This document shows, piece after piece, positions 25,662 through 34,913 of a stretch of DNA of 64,000 nt (its first letter is position 1; every line of letters begins with the position of its first letter). The DNA lies in NCBI RefSeq assembly GCF_025655475.1, contig NZ_JAHTIK010000001.1, positions 4,563,743-4,627,742 of the forward strand, given 5' to 3'. The stretch comes from Kitasatospora sp. DSM 101779 (GTDB lineage Bacteria > Actinomycetota > Actinomycetes > Streptomycetales > Streptomycetaceae). The translations under genes and the position numbers were made by a program. The notes under the pieces are model-generated. The model was not told where the DNA came from and did not search any database. It was given only the letters and a program-made list of their open reading frames with translations.

Positions 25662-28010
25662 ATGACCACCGACATCTGGGCCTGGGTGCGGGACACCCAC
25701 GAGCAGCTGTCCGAGGCGGGCCACCACCGCCTCGCCGCCGCCCTGGTGGAGATCGCCGGGCACGCCGTCGAGGGCCGCAACGAGCAGCTCGACGCGATGT
25801 ACCCGGAGGCGCTCGCCTCCGCCCGGGCGCTCGGCCTGCCCTGGGTCGAGGTGTTCCTGCGGCACTGGCGGATGCAGAACCTGCTGAACAAGCGCCACCA
25901 GGGCGAGGCCGCGATGGCGGAGGCCGTCGACCTGCTGGAGTTCGCGCACCGCGAGGAGACCGTCTCCTGCCCCCAGTCGGTCTGCGCCGTGCAGGACTTC
26001 ACCATCTGCCACGCCAACATCGACGGACCGGGCTACGTGCCCGAGCGGCTGGCCGTGCTGGAGGAGACGCTGGCCCGGGTCGAGCCCGCCCGCGCCTGCT
26101 TCGACTGCCTGTCACGGGAGTACGCCGACACCCTGGAGGACGACGGCCGGCCCGCGGACGCCCTCGCCCACCTCGATCGCGCGCAGGCACGGATCCAGGC
26201 GGCCGGCGAGCAGGTCTCGCTGGCCTTCGGCCACAGCCGGGCCGCCGCGCTGATGAACCTCGGCCGGCCCGAGGACGCCCTGGCGGCGTACGACACCGCG
26301 GAACGCGCCTACGCCGCCCGCCACCAGCCGGACGACGACGACCGGCGCAAGCTCGCCGTCGGCCGGGCCGTCGCCCTGGCCGCCCTCGGCCGCAGCGAGG
26401 AGGCGCTGGGGCAGCTGCCGGACGCGGAGGAGGCCGACAGCTACCCCGACATCCGGCACCGCTGGGCGACCGCCGTCCAGACCCTCGCCGAGGCAGGGGC
26501 GCTGCCGCACGGCGAGCTCGACAACGACGCCGCCCTCGGCGTCCGGCTCGCCCAGTGGGTGGCCTACCTGGACACCGCCGGCTCGCACCGGCCCTGCCTG
26601 GACCTGCTGCTGATCGCCGGCCGGCTGGCCGTCGCCCGTGGCGCCCGGACCGTCGCGCTCACCCTCGTCGCCACCGGCGACCGCAAGCTCGGCCGACTGC
26701 GCCGCACCGACGGCGTCGCCGAGCGGCTCGCCGAGCTGCGCTCCGCGGCCGAGGCGCTGCCGCTGCCCGAGACCCCGGTACCGGCCGCCGAACTGCCCGA
26801 GTGGCTCGGCACCCGCCGGGTCACCTTCGAGCAGGCGCTGGACCACTTCACCGCGGCGAGCGCCGAGTCCGCCGAGGCCGCGGCGGCGCTCGTCCTGCAG
26901 CGGGCGCGGGCCCTGGACGCGCTCGGCCACCCGCGGGCCGCCGCGGACCTGCTCTGGGCCCGCCTCGACGAGGACCCGGCGGACGAGCACCTGCCCGGCA
27001 TTCTCGGCCAGGTGCTGATCGACGCCGAGGACGGTGACGGCATCCGGCGGCTCGCCGACCGGCTGATGCCCGCCAACCCCTCCGAGGCGCACTGGATCCG
27101 GGCCCGCTGGGCCGCCGCCCAGGGCCGGTGGGAGGAGGTCGGAGAGCACTGCGACGGCGTCCTCGCGCATGAGCCGGACGCGCTGAACACCCGCCGGCTC
27201 GCCGCCACCGCGGCCACCCGCCTCGACGACCACGCGCGGGCCCAGCGGCTCTACCAGGAGCTGCTGGAGCACGCGGTGCCCGCCGACCTCGCGGGCGAGG
27301 ACGAGGAGCACCACACCGTCCAGGAGCCCGACCTGTGGCACCTGATCACGGCCGCGACGGCCAACCGGGACTGGGCGGTCGTCCGCAGCACCGGCGCGCT
27401 GATCGGCATCGAGTTCGACGCCGACGAGGGCCCGGTGGATGAGGAGTGGCAGATGGTCACCGTCCGCACCACCCGGGCCAACGGGGCGAGCGTGGACCTT
27501 CCCGCCGTCCGCACCGGCCCGGCCACCGCGCGGATCCTGCCGGTGCTCGGCGAGGACGTGCCGCTCAACCACCGGGACGTGGTGGTGTTCGGGCCGGCCG
27601 TGCTCAACGAGCGCCCCAAGGGCGAGGCCGAGCAGGAGGCCTGGCGTCCGGTCTTCCGGCAGCTGACGCTGCTCGACCCGGCCGGCTACACCACGCACTG
27701 GGTGGACGGCGCCTGGCCGGGCGACGCCGCCTGGTACGCGCTCCGCGAGGCACTCGCCGAGGAGCAGTACGGGCTGTGGGCGTACAGCGGCGACCAGTAC
27801 GCCGTCACCGACCCGGCCGGCGGCGACAGCCTGCCCGGCATCTACGCCGCGCTCGGCGTGCCGCCGACCGCCACCTCGGCGGACGCCGACGCCCTGCTGC
27901 AGCGGCTGACGGCCGGCTGGGAACACCCGCTGAGCTGGCTCGACCTGGCGAAGGCGGCCGGCGCGGACACGGCCCGGCACGAGGAGACCGTGCGGCGCTA
28001 CGGGCTCTGA
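25662..28010 (+). CDS. large tetratricopeptide/helical-repeat protein
   Basis: A 782-residue soluble protein made mainly of helical pairs with TPR character: YADTLEDDGRPADALAHLDRAQARI, AALMNLGRPEDALAAYDTAERAY, AVALAALGRSEEALGQLPDAEE, then a second block at about 390-540 (RARALDALGHPRAAADLLWARLDEDP, RWAAAQGRWEEVGEHCDGVLAHEPDALNTRR). The C-terminal 230 residues form a different, mixed domain without a recognised name. ATG 25662 is chosen for its GAGGAG site (about 11 bases upstream). It follows the HSP90 gene by 157 bases on the same strand. In eukaryotes TPR proteins are HSP90 co-chaperones; a co-chaperone role here is inference from adjacency and fold. Confidence 0.8.
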   Translation: MTTDIWAWVRDTHEQLSEAGHHRLAAALVEIAGHAVEGRNEQLDAMYPEALASARALGLPWVEVFLRHWRMQNLLNKRHQGEAAMAEAVDLLEFAHREETVSCPQSVCAVQDFTICHANIDGPGYVPERLAVLEETLARVEPARACFDCLSREYADTLEDDGRPADALAHLDRAQARIQAAGEQVSLAFGHSRAAALMNLGRPEDALAAYDTAERAYAARHQPDDDDRRKLAVGRAVALAALGRSEEALGQLPDAEEADSYPDIRHRWATAVQTLAEAGALPHGELDNDAALGVRLAQWVAYLDTAGSHRPCLDLLLIAGRLAVARGARTVALTLVATGDRKLGRLRRTDGVAERLAELRSAAEALPLPETPVPAAELPEWLGTRRVTFEQALDHFTAASAESAEAAAALVLQRARALDALGHPRAAADLLWARLDEDPADEHLPGILGQVLIDAEDGDGIRRLADRLMPANPSEAHWIRARWAAAQGRWEEVGEHCDGVLAHEPDALNTRRLAATAATRLDDHARAQRLYQELLEHAVPADLAGEDEEHHTVQEPDLWHLITAATANRDWAVVRSTGALIGIEFDADEGPVDEEWQMVTVRTTRANGASVDLPAVRTGPATARILPVLGEDVPLNHRDVVVFGPAVLNERPKGEAEQEAWRPVFRQLTLLDPAGYTTHWVDGAWPGDAAWYALREALAEEQYGLWAYSGDQYAVTDPAGGDSLPGIYAALGVPPTATSADADALLQRLTAGWEHPLSWLDLAKAAGADTARHEETVRRYGL

Positions 28011-28218
28011 GCGGGGAACGGGCCCGGACCGGGCCCGGTACCCCTCACGCCCGGGGGCGGGTGTCCGTGATGTCCGTCACGTCCACCCGCCCGGGCTGCG
28101 GCCGCCGCGCGGTCCCGCCACGGCGGACATGTGCGTCCGCGCGTTCGATCGGGCAAGGTGGGGCGCAGGATCGGAGCGTGGCCGGCGCGGCCACCAGGGG
28201 CGGCGAGGAGTGGCGGAC

Positions 28219-29970
28219 GTGCCGAAGCGGGGCCGGCCGGGCGGCGGCAAGAAGGCCAGGGGCGGCCGCAGACCCGCCGCGGCCCCCGTCGTGCCGCCCG
28301 CCGACGGGACTCCGCAGCGGCCAGCCCGTGGACCGGCCGGGCAGGCGCCGCCCACCGAGGGCCTGCTCGGGTCCGCCGCACCCGCCCGCTCGCCGCGGAC
28401 CGCGGTGCCGCTCGCCCCGCCGCCCCCGCCCACCGAGGGGCTGCTCGTCCCCACCGGCGGGCCCGAGGACACCCTCACCCCGGAGGACTGGCGCGCCGCC
28501 GGCTACACCCCGGCCCACGGCGTGGACCTGTCGGAGCTGCAGGCCGGAGCCCCCGGCTCCGCGCCCTGGCCGGACCGGATGCGCACCCTGCTGCGCACCC
28601 CGATGACCGAGCGGCCCGCCTTCGAGCGGACCCCGCGCGACCTGCACCCGTCGGCCGCCCGGCACGTCCCCCGGGTGCTCGACCTCACCCTGCGGATCGG
28701 CGAACTGCTGCTCGCCAGCGGCGAGGCCGCCGAGGACGTCGAGGCGGCGATGCTGGGCATCGCGCACGCCTACCGGCTGGACCACTGCGAGCCGCAGGTC
28801 ACCTTCACGCTGATCTCCATCTCGTACCACCCGTCGCTGATCGACCCGCCGGTGAGCGCGGCCCGGACCGTCCGCCGGCGCACCTCGGACTACACCCGGC
28901 TGGCTGCGGTGCACCGGCTGGTCGCCGACATCACGGCGGAGAAGATCCCGGTCAACGACGCCTACCGGCGACTCGCCGTGATCCGCCGCAACCGGCACCC
29001 CTACCCGGCCTGGCTGCTGGCGCTGGCCACCGGCCTGCTGGCGGGGGCGGCGACCTTCCTGGTCGGCGGGCGGATCGACGGCAAGGCATGGCTGGTCTTC
29101 GCCGGCGCGTTCCTCGCCGCGGTGGTCGGCGACCGGATCGCCTCGCTGATCGCCCGCCGCGGGCTGCCGGAGTTCTACCAGTTCGTGGTCGCGGCGACGC
29201 CGGCCGCGCTGATCGGCATCGTGCTCTCCTTCAACGACCTGCACCTGCGCGGCTCGGTGGTGATCACCGGTGGCCTGTTCGCCCTGCTGCCCGGCCGGGC
29301 GCTGGTCGCCGCTGTTCAGGACGGCCTGACGGGCTTCTACATCACCGCCGCCGCCCGCCTGCTGGAGGTGCTCTACCTGATCGCCGGCATCGTGATCGGC
29401 GTGATGTCGGTGCTCTACCTCGGCGTCAACTACAACGCCAAGCTCCGCCCGGACGAGTCGATCGGCGGCGCCGTCGACCCGCCGATCCAGCTGCTCGCCG
29501 CGATGGTGCTGGCGCTGGCCTTCGCGGTGCTGCTGCAGACCGAGCGGCGGACGCTGCCGATGGCCGTGCTGATGAGCGGGATCGGCTGGTCGACGTACGG
29601 AGTGCTGACGAACGCCGGGGTCTCCCCGATCGCGGCGACCGGCGTTGCGGCCGGCCTGGTCGGCCTCTTCGGCCAGCTGACGGCGCGCTACCGGAGGGCG
29701 TCCGCGCTGCCGTACGTGACGGCGGCGATCGGCCCGCTGATGCCGGGTTCGGCGCTCTACCTGGGCATGCTGTCCTTCGCCCAGGGGCACGCCAGCGCCG
29801 GGCTGGTCTCCGTCACCCGGGCCGCCGCGCTGGCGATGGCCCTGGCGATCGGCGTCAACCTGGGAGGCGAGGTCGCCCGGCTCTTCCTGAAGACCCCCGG
29901 TGCGACCGAGCCGCTCGCGCCCCACCTGCTCGTCCCCCGCCGGGCCGCCAAACGCACCCGCGGGTTCTGA
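28219..29970 (+). CDS. threonine/serine exporter (ThrE) family membrane protein
   Basis: A 583-residue protein from GTG 28219 (GAGGAG 8 bases upstream; another GTG at 28210 is in frame). A long Pro/Ala-rich cytosolic region (1-140) precedes the ThrE N-terminal domain (VLDLTLRIGELLLASGEAAEDVEAAM, then HCEPQVTFTLISISYH) and about ten TM helices in two blocks (AWLLALATGLLAGAATFLVGG ... LPYVTAAIGPLMPGSALYLGML). The proline-rich extension is longer than in Corynebacterium ThrE. The family exports threonine and serine by proton motive force. A membrane protein gene follows after 56 bases, suggesting one operon. Confidence 0.9.
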   Translation: MPKRGRPGGGKKARGGRRPAAAPVVPPADGTPQRPARGPAGQAPPTEGLLGSAAPARSPRTAVPLAPPPPPTEGLLVPTGGPEDTLTPEDWRAAGYTPAHGVDLSELQAGAPGSAPWPDRMRTLLRTPMTERPAFERTPRDLHPSAARHVPRVLDLTLRIGELLLASGEAAEDVEAAMLGIAHAYRLDHCEPQVTFTLISISYHPSLIDPPVSAARTVRRRTSDYTRLAAVHRLVADITAEKIPVNDAYRRLAVIRRNRHPYPAWLLALATGLLAGAATFLVGGRIDGKAWLVFAGAFLAAVVGDRIASLIARRGLPEFYQFVVAATPAALIGIVLSFNDLHLRGSVVITGGLFALLPGRALVAAVQDGLTGFYITAAARLLEVLYLIAGIVIGVMSVLYLGVNYNAKLRPDESIGGAVDPPIQLLAAMVLALAFAVLLQTERRTLPMAVLMSGIGWSTYGVLTNAGVSPIAATGVAAGLVGLFGQLTARYRRASALPYVTAAIGPLMPGSALYLGMLSFAQGHASAGLVSVTRAAALAMALAIGVNLGGEVARLFLKTPGATEPLAPHLLVPRRAAKRTRGF

Positions 29971-30026
29971 CCGGTCGTTGGCCCCTCGACGCCCCGGAGC
30001 ACCACCCGAGAACGAAGGCACCACCC

Positions 30027-31017
30027 GTGATCAACGACCTGCTGGACGGCTACCGCGAGCACATCGTCGACGCCCACAAGCAGCCGCTCTTCCTGCTGCT
30101 CGTCGGCTTCATCGTGTCCTTCGTCGGCATCCGCTTCAGCGTGCGGATGATCCGCGCCCAGGTGCGCTGGTGGCCGGGCAACATCACCCCGGGCGGGCTG
30201 CACATCCACCACATGGTCTTCGGACTGGGCTTCCTGCTGGTCGGCGGGATCGGGGTGTTCGCCACCAACGGCGGCCACCCCTGGATCGACTGGTTCGGCC
30301 TGTGCTTCGGCATCGGCTGCGGCCTGGTGCTGGACGAGTTCGCGCTGATCCTGCACCTGGACGACGTCTACTGGAGCGAACAGGGCCGCAAGTCGGTGGA
30401 CGCCGTCGTGCTCGTCCTGCTCGGGACGGCGCTGCTGCTCACCGGTTACGTCCCGCTCGGCGTCGTGCCCGGCCAGACCTCCGCGACGGGCGAGGGCCGG
30501 TGGGGCCTGGTCGCGGTGATCTCGGTGAACGCGCTGGTCTCGATGGTCGCCCTGGTCAAGGGCAAGATGTGGACCGGCCTGCTCGGCATCATGGTGCCCG
30601 GTCTCGCCTGGGTCGGCGCCGTCCGCCTCGCCCGGCCCGGCAGCCCGTGGGCCCGCTGGCGCTACCGCTCCCGGCCGCGCCGGATGCAGCGCGCGGTGCG
30701 CCGCGAGCGGCGGCTGCACGCCCGCGCCGACGTGGCCCGCACCTGGCTGTTCGACCTCATCGCCGGCGCCCCGGACAAGGTTCCGGCGCACCACACCGCC
30801 ACCCACCGGGTCGCCGAGCGGATGGCCGCCCGGGCCACCGCCCACCTCGACGTGCAGCACGCCAGGGCGCTCGCCCGCGCACGCCCGCCGCCGGACCGTC
30901 CGGGCCGGCCGGCAGCGGGTGTACGCCGCCCGTCCGTCCGCCGCGGAGACCCCGGAGCCGTACGCCCCCTACCGCCACCCGCGGCTGCCGCACCCGCAGC
31001 CGCGCCGACAGGTCTGA
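30027..31017 (+). CDS. multi-pass membrane protein with apparent frameshift near its 3' end
   Basis: From GTG 30027 the protein has an N-terminal TM (LFLLLVGFIVSFVGIRFSV), the conserved-looking motif GGLHIHHMVFGLGFLLVGG, further TMs and a basic tail (RRMQRAVRRERRLHARADVARTWLFDLIAG). Up to about residue 285 codon third positions are GC-rich. After about 30885 the same frame loses this bias and runs on as low-complexity sequence to a stop at 31238. In the +1 frame the bias continues and gives RQRVYAARPSAAETPEPYAPYR ending at TGA 31015-31017. The natural gene therefore probably ends at 31017, with one extra base around 30880-30895 (mutation or sequencing error). Function unknown; it probably shares an operon with the ThrE-type gene. 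Confidence 0.72.
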
Positions 31018-31315
31018 CCGTCGGGCCACGACCGGGGTGCGGGCCCGCGAGAGCGGCGAACCGGCGGAGCGCGTCGGTGCCGGCCAGGTCCTGGTGCCGC
31101 ATCGTCGACCTGCCCCGCAGGGCGGTCGCGGCGCGCACGACCGCGTCGACGGAGTGCCCGTCGACCGCCCGCAGCACTGCCGCGCGGTCCGGCAGATCGG
31201 CGCGCAGCGCGTTCCCGGTCCCCGGCCGATCCCGGTGACCCCGTACCGGCCGCGGTCAGCTCCCCGACGTCTTCCGCCCGAGCACCCCGGTCGCTCCCGT
31301 CAGGAGAATCCTCAT
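31018..31315 (-). pseudogene. remnant of an NAD(P)-binding epimerase/dehydrogenase gene
   Basis: On the minus strand, ATG 31315 has a GGAGGGAG ribosome site and encodes MRILLTGATGVLGRKTSGS, the start of an NAD(P)-binding Rossmann protein (GATGxxG), then stops at 31256. Further down, shifting frames give GVTGIGRGPG and then ALRADLPDRAAVLRAVDGHS with VDAVVRAATALRG and LAGTDALRRFAALAG, which match the usual continuation of atypical SDR/epimerases. The C-terminal two thirds are missing. The region is a decayed gene abutting the 3' end of the frameshifted membrane gene at 31017. Confidence 0.65.
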
Positions 31316-31462
31316 CGCCCTGCTCCCTCCGACCCGGCGCCGCCCTCGCCGCGGGCCCGTACCGGGCGGACGCCGCGGCCCCCGGAAGCGTGGCACCGCC
31401 GGTGCCGCGGGCCGGGCCGAAATTCGGATGCCGGGCCTCCGCCCCCGCCGTACCGTGGCCGG

Positions 31463-32767
31463 ATGAGCAAGGACGCACCGGCCGGGGCCGGCCGGCACAC
31501 CGAGGGGCGGCCGACCGATCCCGACGCCGTAGGGATCCGGGCCGTCACCGCGGACGAACTCCCGCTGTGGGACCGTGCGGTGGCCCGCGGATTCCTCCGC
31601 CCCCACCTCGCCGAGGCCACCGAGTACCGGCGGCTGACCTTCGAACCGGGACGCTTCCTCGGCGCCTTCGACCCGTACGACCCGGGCCGCTGCGTGGCCA
31701 CCTTCCGCAGCTTCGACACCGAGCTCACCGTGCCCGGCGGCGCCCTGCTGCCGGTCGACGCGATCACCGCCGTGACGGTCAACTCCACGCACCGCCGCCG
31801 CGGCCTGCTCCGCCGGATGATGGGGCAGGACCTCGCGGCCGCGAAGGACCGCGGCAGCGCGGCGGCGATCCTGATCGCCGCCGAGCACCCCATCTACGGC
31901 CGGTACGGCTTCGGCCCGGCCACCCGCAACCAGTCCTGGACGGTCGACCTCGGACGCGGCGGGCTCCGCGCGGACCTGCCGGTCTCCGGCGGGCGGACCG
32001 ACTTCGTCACCATGGCCGAGGCCCGCAAGCACGGCGCCGAACTGCACGAGCGCTGGCGGCGGACGCGGCCTGGCGCGATCGGCCGCAGCGACGCCTGGTG
32101 GAAGCTGCACACCGGCGAGGTCACCCTGCCCGGCTTCGACTGGAAGGAGCCCTTCCTCGCGCTGCACCGCGACGCCGGCGGCACCGTCACCGGTCTGATC
32201 GTCTACACGGTGGACGACGCGTGGGAGGCCAACCTGCCGAACTGCACCCTCACCGTCCTCGACTTCCTGGCGCTGGACCGCGAGGCCGCCGTGGCGCTGT
32301 GGCGCCTGGCGTTCTCGGTGGACTGGGTCCGCACCGTCGCGATCAACAACCTCGCCCCCGACGACCCGCTGCCGCTGCTGCTCACCGACCCGCGCGCGGC
32401 CGTCCCCGGGCGGGACAGCTCCGACTTCCTCTGGCTGCGGCTGCTGGACCTGCCCGCCGCCTTCGCCGCCCGGAGCTACCGCGCCCCCGGCCGGCTCGTG
32501 CTGGAGGTCACCGATCCGGACGGCTGGGCGGCCGGCCGCTGGGCGCTGGAGACCGCCGCCGACGGCACCGGCCGCTGCACCCCGACCGGGGAGGCGCCCG
32601 ACCTGGTGCTGGACGCCTCGGCGCTCGCGTCGCTGTACCTGGGCACCGAGTCGGCCGTCCGGCTGCACGCGGCCGGCCTGCTGACCGAGCCGACCGCGGG
32701 CGCGGCGGACCGGGCCGACCTGCTGCTGCGCACCGCCGTCCAGGCCTGGAACCCGGACGGTTTCTGA
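31463..32767 (+). CDS. Eis-like GNAT N-acetyltransferase
   Basis: A 434-residue protein with the architecture of mycobacterial Eis: N-terminal GNAT domain with the CoA loop VNSTHRRRGLLRRMM (about 112-126), then AAAILIAAEHPIYGRYGFGPATR, a second GNAT-like domain, and a sterol-carrier-type C-terminal domain ending in Phe (WNPDGF). In Eis the C-terminal Phe carboxylate is catalytic, and it is kept here. Eis proteins are hexameric and acetylate amines such as aminoglycosides or lysine side chains; the substrate here is unknown. ATG 31463 sits in GCCGGATGAGC without a strong ribosome site. Confidence 0.9.
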   Translation: MSKDAPAGAGRHTEGRPTDPDAVGIRAVTADELPLWDRAVARGFLRPHLAEATEYRRLTFEPGRFLGAFDPYDPGRCVATFRSFDTELTVPGGALLPVDAITAVTVNSTHRRRGLLRRMMGQDLAAAKDRGSAAAILIAAEHPIYGRYGFGPATRNQSWTVDLGRGGLRADLPVSGGRTDFVTMAEARKHGAELHERWRRTRPGAIGRSDAWWKLHTGEVTLPGFDWKEPFLALHRDAGGTVTGLIVYTVDDAWEANLPNCTLTVLDFLALDREAAVALWRLAFSVDWVRTVAINNLAPDDPLPLLLTDPRAAVPGRDSSDFLWLRLLDLPAAFAARSYRAPGRLVLEVTDPDGWAAGRWALETAADGTGRCTPTGEAPDLVLDASALASLYLGTESAVRLHAAGLLTEPTAGAADRADLLLRTAVQAWNPDGF

Positions 32768-32811
32768 GCCGCCGCCCCGGGCCGGCGCGGGACACCGACC
32801 GGCCCGCGGCC

Positions 32812-33591
32812 TCAGGTCGCGGCGCGGCCTATCGTCGGCAGGATGAAGTCCTGGATCAGGCCCTTCACGTCCCGCACCAGCGGCCGGAACACCCGGTAGC
32901 GGGAGAGCACGACCACCTTGGCGACCATCGGGGTGGACCGGCGGACGAACTCGCGGGTCCGCTCCTGGTCCGGGGTGTGGTCGAAGACCCAGTACAGCAC
33001 GATGATCATCAGGTGCAGCCAGAGCAGGTCCGGCAGCAGGTCGCGGAGCTCCGGGTCCAGCTTGGGCGCGACGTCGGAGCCGGTCAGCACGTCCCGGAAG
33101 AGCCCGACGGCGGTCGCCCGGGCCCGGTGCGACTCGTTGGCGAACGGGCTGAGCGAGCTGTTCGGGTCGGCAGCCGTCCGGAAGAACTGGGCGGCGAACT
33201 CGTGGTACGGCGCGGCGGTGTCCAGCCAGGAGGAGAGCGCCAGGAACAGCCGGTCGGCGAACTCGGTGTGGCCCTGCATCCGGCGTGCGGCGTCCACGGC
33301 GTGCTCGACCGTCATGCCGTCGTAGAAGCCCTGGATCAGGAATTCCTTCGACGCGAAGTAGTAGTACGCGTTGCCGACCGAGATCCCGGCCTCGGCCGCG
33401 ATCGCGCGCATGGTGGTCTTCTCGTAGCCGCGCTCCTGGAACAGGCGCATCGCGGTCTCGAGGATCAGCGCGCGGGTCTGCTCGCTCTTGCCGGTTTTGG
33501 GGCGCGCCCGGCCGCCCGGGAGCTCCGCCCCGAGCACAGCGTCCTGGGCGCGCTCGTCCATGCCGGGGGTGCCGCCCTTCTGCTCGTCCAC
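32812..33591 (-). CDS. TetR family regulator
   Basis: A 249-259 residue regulator. The start is GTG 33591 or, ten codons later, ATG 33561; neither has a clear ribosome site. The HTH at about 35-85 reads QTRALILETAMRLFQERGYEKTTMRAIAAEAGISVGNAYYYFASKEFLI. The C-terminal ligand domain (LLPDLLWLHLMIIVLYWVFDHTPDQERTREFV) belongs to a conserved Streptomyces subgroup. A 28-bp near-perfect palindrome upstream (33699-33726) is the probable operator, either for autoregulation or for the divergent GNAT gene. Confidence 0.9.
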   Translation of the reverse strand: MDEQKGGTPGMDERAQDAVLGAELPGGRARPKTGKSEQTRALILETAMRLFQERGYEKTTMRAIAAEAGISVGNAYYYFASKEFLIQGFYDGMTVEHAVDAARRMQGHTEFADRLFLALSSWLDTAAPYHEFAAQFFRTAADPNSSLSPFANESHRARATAVGLFRDVLTGSDVAPKLDPELRDLLPDLLWLHLMIIVLYWVFDHTPDQERTREFVRRSTPMVAKVVVLSRYRVFRPLVRDVKGLIQDFILPTIGRAAT

Positions 33592-33698
33592 GGGCCTGAG
33601 CCTAGCCGGGTGCGGGGGGTGCCCCGTCCGGACCGGCTGCCACGGGCGGGCGCGGCCGTACCGGATCTCCCCTCCGCACCCGGTACGGCCACGCGCCG

Positions 33699-33726
33699 GC
33701 AGGTTTCGAACGCGTTCAAAACCTGC
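33699..33726. promoter_or_regulatory. 28-bp palindromic operator (probable TetR site)
   Basis: GCAGGTTT at 33699 pairs with AAACCTGC ending at 33726, around a perfect GAACGCGTTC core (33708-33717); only the pair 33707/33718 is mismatched. It lies in the 233-base gap between the TetR start (33591) and the divergent GNAT start (33825), where it can overlap both promoters. Confidence 0.75.
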
Positions 33727-33824
33727 CCCCGGAAGACTCTAGAGGCGCCCCCGGCACGACTTCAAGCGGTATCGGCCGCGGGCCGCGCCGGACCCGTCCG
33801 CAAGAGCCGTGAAAGGCTCGGGGC

Positions 33825-34352
33825 ATGACCTCCGCCATCACCCTCCGCGACGGCGGCCCCGCCGACGCGCCCGCCGTCGCCGCCCTGCACGCCGACAGCC
33901 TGCGGACGGCCTACGCCGGGCTCATCCCCGCGGAGGCGCTCGGCGACGGGCTGCCCGCCCAGCGCCGGGAGATCTGGGAGCTGCGCCTCACCGTCGACTA
34001 CGGCGGCCCCGAGCACACCCCCGTCCTGCTGATCGCCGACGAGCCCGGCAGCGGGCCCGTCGGCTTCGCCTACCTGGTGCCCGAACCGGACGGCCGCGTC
34101 CTGCTCGACAACCTGCACGTCCGCCCCGGGCGCACCGGCGGCGGCATCGGCACCCGGCTGCTGCGCGCCGCCCTCGACCGCGCCGCACCCGCCGCCCTCC
34201 GCCTGGAGGTGCTGCGCGACAACCACCGCGCCGTCGCCTTCTACGAGCGCGAGGGCGCGGTACGCACCGCCGAACGGACCGCGGTCCTCCCCGGCGGCCA
34301 CGAGGTCGCCGAGTACGAGTACGGCTGGCCGGGCCCGGCTCACCGGTCGTAG
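33825..34352 (+). CDS. GNAT family N-acetyltransferase
   Basis: A 175-residue acetyltransferase. The domain spans most of the protein: LRDGGPADAPAVAALHADSLRTAYAGLIP at the start, the beta-4 strand and CoA loop LLDNLHVRPGRTGGGIGTRLL at about 98-118, and the terminal signature NHRAVAFYEREGAVRT. RimI/phosphinothricin-acetyltransferase-like; substrate unknown. The stop overlaps the convergent macro-domain gene by 13 bases. Confidence 0.9.
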   Translation: MTSAITLRDGGPADAPAVAALHADSLRTAYAGLIPAEALGDGLPAQRREIWELRLTVDYGGPEHTPVLLIADEPGSGPVGFAYLVPEPDGRVLLDNLHVRPGRTGGGIGTRLLRAALDRAAPAALRLEVLRDNHRAVAFYEREGAVRTAERTAVLPGGHEVAEYEYGWPGPAHRS

Positions 34353-34822
34353 ACGGTCACGGCCACCCCGCGCCCGGCCAGCCGGGCGCGGACCAGCGGC
34401 TCCACCCGCTCCCACCGGCCGCCGGCGAGCCCGCAGCCGATCCGCGGCATGTGCACCGACGCGCCGAGCCGCCGGGCGCGCCCGGCGAGCTCCGCCAGCC
34501 CGCTGTCGATCGCCTCGTACCGGACCGGCACCCCGCTGGAGCGGCCCGTCCGGATGCCACGCTGGCCGACGATGTTCGCCACCCAGACGTACTTCTCCAC
34601 CTGGACCAGCTGCACGGCGCCGAGCCCGAAGCCGTTCCGCGCCCGCTCGCGGTGCCACGCCCGGTAGGCGGCCTCGGGCTCCGGCCAGCGCCGCGACAGC
34701 GCCAGCACGAAGCCCCTGCCCCAGCCGCCCAGGTCGTTGCAGACGTGCGCGATCACCTTGACCCCGCCGCCCTGCGGCGCACTGGCGTCCCCGCGTACGT
34801 ACGTGATCTCTGTCGCTGCCAT
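34340..34822 (-). CDS. macro domain protein
   Basis: A 160-residue protein that is a single macro domain. EITYVRGDAS at the start, VIAHVCNDLGGWGRGF (the ADP-ribose loop, HxxNxxGxxGxG type), and MPRIGCGLAGGRWERVEPLV (the second binding loop) are as in the ALC1/TARG1-like branch that removes ADP-ribose or binds it. It differs from the other macro protein in this window (50460-51008), which is of MacroD/YmdB type. It lies 91 bases downstream of the MFS gene on the same strand and overlaps the GNAT gene convergently. Confidence 0.88.
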   Translation of the reverse strand: MAATEITYVRGDASAPQGGGVKVIAHVCNDLGGWGRGFVLALSRRWPEPEAAYRAWHRERARNGFGLGAVQLVQVEKYVWVANIVGQRGIRTGRSSGVPVRYEAIDSGLAELAGRARRLGASVHMPRIGCGLAGGRWERVEPLVRARLAGRGVAVTVYDR

Positions 34823-34913
34823 GCCCGCGACGCTAGCGCCCGGTGCCGACAGCGGGCACCGAATTGTCCGGCCGCCCCGTACGGGTGCCTCGCGGCGTGA
34901 GGGTGACGCGGGG

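Noticed and set aside
28011..28218. Repeated TGTCCG motifs before the ThrE-type gene
   Set aside because: The copies are short and irregular, within what is expected by chance in GC-rich DNA.
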